From assembly GCF_026672375.1 (NCBI RefSeq), contig NZ_JAPPRA010000001.1, positions 124,001-188,000 on the forward strand: DNA of 64,000 nucleotides, in the 5' to 3' direction. The DNA is from Caulobacter sp. SL161 (GTDB lineage: Bacteria; Pseudomonadota; Alphaproteobacteria; Caulobacterales; Caulobacteraceae). The position numbers were made by a program, and so were the translations under genes. This document shows, piece after piece, positions 63,044 through 64,000 of this stretch (the first letter of the stretch is position 1; every line of letters starts with the position of its first letter). Under the pieces are notes generated by a model that was not told the origin of the DNA, did not search any database, and saw only the letters and a program-made list of their open reading frames with translations.

Positions 63044-64000
63044 TTAACCCCGCGCCTTCACCGGCGCGGCGCCGTCGACATAGGCCTCGTTCAGATAGAC
63101 CTCGGCCTCCTGGGGCGACAGGGCCGGCGCATAGCCAAAGCCCTGGCCGTAGTCGCAGCCCAGCGATTGCAGCGCATGCGCCATCTCGGCGTTCTCGACC
63201 CCTTCGGCGACGACTTCCAGATCCAGATCCTGGCCCAGCTTGACCACCGAGCGAACGATCTTGGCCGAGCCGGCGTTATTGCCCATGGTGCGGACGAAGT
63301 AGCGGTCGATCTTCAGCGTGTCGAACGGCAGGCGCGTCAGGTACGACAGCGACGAGAAGCCGGTGCCGAAGTCGTCCAGCGCCAGACCCGCGCCGGCGTC
63401 GCGCAGCGTCTTCAGGATCACAGCGGCCCGCTCAGGGTCGCGCATGATGTCGCTTTCGGTGACTTCCAGCTTCAGGGCGCCGCGCGGGAGGCGATTGACG
63501 CGCAGGGTCTCGGCCACGTCGGCGACCAGGCCGGGCCGGTCGATCTCGCCGGTCGACAGGTTGACGCTGACGGTCAGGTTCCCCATCGCCGGGTGAGCGG
63601 CGCGCCAGGTCGACAGCTGCTGGGCGGCGGCGTGCATCATGTGCGCGCCGAGCTCGCTCATCAGCCCCATCTCTTCGATCAGCGGCAGGAACTCGTCGGG
63701 CGGCAGCAGGCCTCGGCGCGGGTGAATCCAGCGGGCCAGGGCCTCGAAGCCCGACAGGGCGCCGGTCGACAGGCGCACCACGGGCTGGAAGTAGGGGATG
63801 ATCTCGCCACGGCCGATGGCGCCGCGCAGGTCGGCCTCCAGCGCCAGGCGCGACAGGCCGTCGGTCTCCATCGCCCGGCCATAGGCGGCCGCGCCGCCTC
63901 GGCCGGCGGCGGCCGCCGCCTCGACAGCCAGTTCGGCGCGGCGCAGCAGTTCGGCGGCGTCCGGCGCGTCCAAGCCGCCTTCGGCCGAGACCGCGCCGAT
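63044..64000 (-). CDS. pdeA: GGDEF-EAL cyclic-di-GMP phosphodiesterase, 3' part (likely PdeA)
   Basis: The frame is open to the window edge, so only the last 318 residues are seen: the end of a GGDEF-type domain (DAAELLRRAELAVEAAAAAG...YGRAM) and a complete EAL domain with GFEALARWIHP, VSVNLSTGEI, KLEVTESDIM, DDFGTGFSSLSYL, LKIDRYFV and EVVAEGVEN. All metal- and substrate-binding residues I can check are present, so it should hydrolyse c-di-GMP to pGpG. The name PdeA rests on my memory that gene order here follows CB15 up to CC3396; the N-terminal PAS and degenerate GGDEF signature that would confirm it lie outside the window. Confidence 0.9.
   Translation of the reverse strand: MGAVSAEGGLDAPDAAELLRRAELAVEAAAAAGRGGAAAYGRAMETDGLSRLALEADLRGAIGRGEIIPYFQPVVRLSTGALSGFEALARWIHPRRGLLPPDEFLPLIEEMGLMSELGAHMMHAAAQQLSTWRAAHPAMGNLTVSVNLSTGEIDRPGLVADVAETLRVNRLPRGALKLEVTESDIMRDPERAAVILKTLRDAGAGLALDDFGTGFSSLSYLTRLPFDTLKIDRYFVRTMGNNAGSAKIVRSVVKLGQDLDLEVVAEGVENAEMAHALQSLGCDYGQGFGYAPALSPQEAEVYLNEAYVDGAAPVKARG

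Overview
The window is high-GC, gene-dense alphaproteobacterial chromosome, almost certainly Caulobacter (C. vibrioides/crescentus group). The reasons are the TonB receptor and MCP repertoire, the split gcvPA/gcvPB genes, many ATGA/GTGA gene overlaps, and a gene order that, as far as I remember it, follows C. crescentus CB15 from about CC_3333 to CC_3396. That synteny is from memory and was not checked by search. I see no rRNA, tRNA, CRISPR array, intact insertion sequence or prophage.

Layout. 1-6.6 kb: 3' part of a sensor histidine kinase, a lipoprotein, small membrane or secreted ORFs, SelO, and a TonB-dependent receptor broken by one extra G. 6.8-15.6 kb: M28 membrane peptidase, feruloyl-CoA synthase, small proteins, a methyltransferase, a 0.7-kb gene-poor stretch, and a TetR regulator with an operator-like palindrome. 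15.9-22.8 kb: LpxH-like phosphoesterase with a GT4 glycosyltransferase, an esterase, an HTTM membrane protein with its partner, a soluble two-PAS MCP, and a tandem pair of PGPGW membrane proteins. 22.9-27.8 kb: the glycine cleavage operon gcvT-H-PA-PB behind a tandem glycine riboswitch. 27.8-37.2 kb: an ORF6N remnant with two matching palindromes, a secreted zinc metalloprotease, a membrane MCP, argS with a secreted partner, and ispH. 37.2-47.2 kb: thrB-rnhA, rhodanese divergent from a GlxA-type regulator, HxlR divergent from qorB, a resolvase-fold protein without catalytic residues, a YadGH-type ABC exporter, and NfeD/SPFH. 47.3-53.7 kb: nitronate monooxygenase, two SDRs (one is BdhA), M50 protease, Nudix, patatin, YaaA. 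53.7-64 kb: a membrane protein/winged-helix pair behind three identical operators, a DLD-type flavoenzyme, VapBC, Sua5, a cytochrome b561-YceI fusion beside a free YceI, acyl-CoA dehydrogenase, peroxiredoxin, AlgH, and the EAL end of a c-di-GMP phosphodiesterase (likely PdeA).

Intergenic spaces are rich in palindromic repeats of at least three families. Most sit between convergent genes, but one copy lies inside the gcv operon. Four convergent gene pairs share their stop codons in a 4-bp overlap.

The signal I find most striking is at the ORF6N locus. A 27-bp palindrome before the gene and a 29-bp palindrome inside it share one half-site pattern, and the inner one encodes the ORF6N family's own LxSQ-type peptide. 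The next best is the triple 19-bp operator at 53.8 kb.
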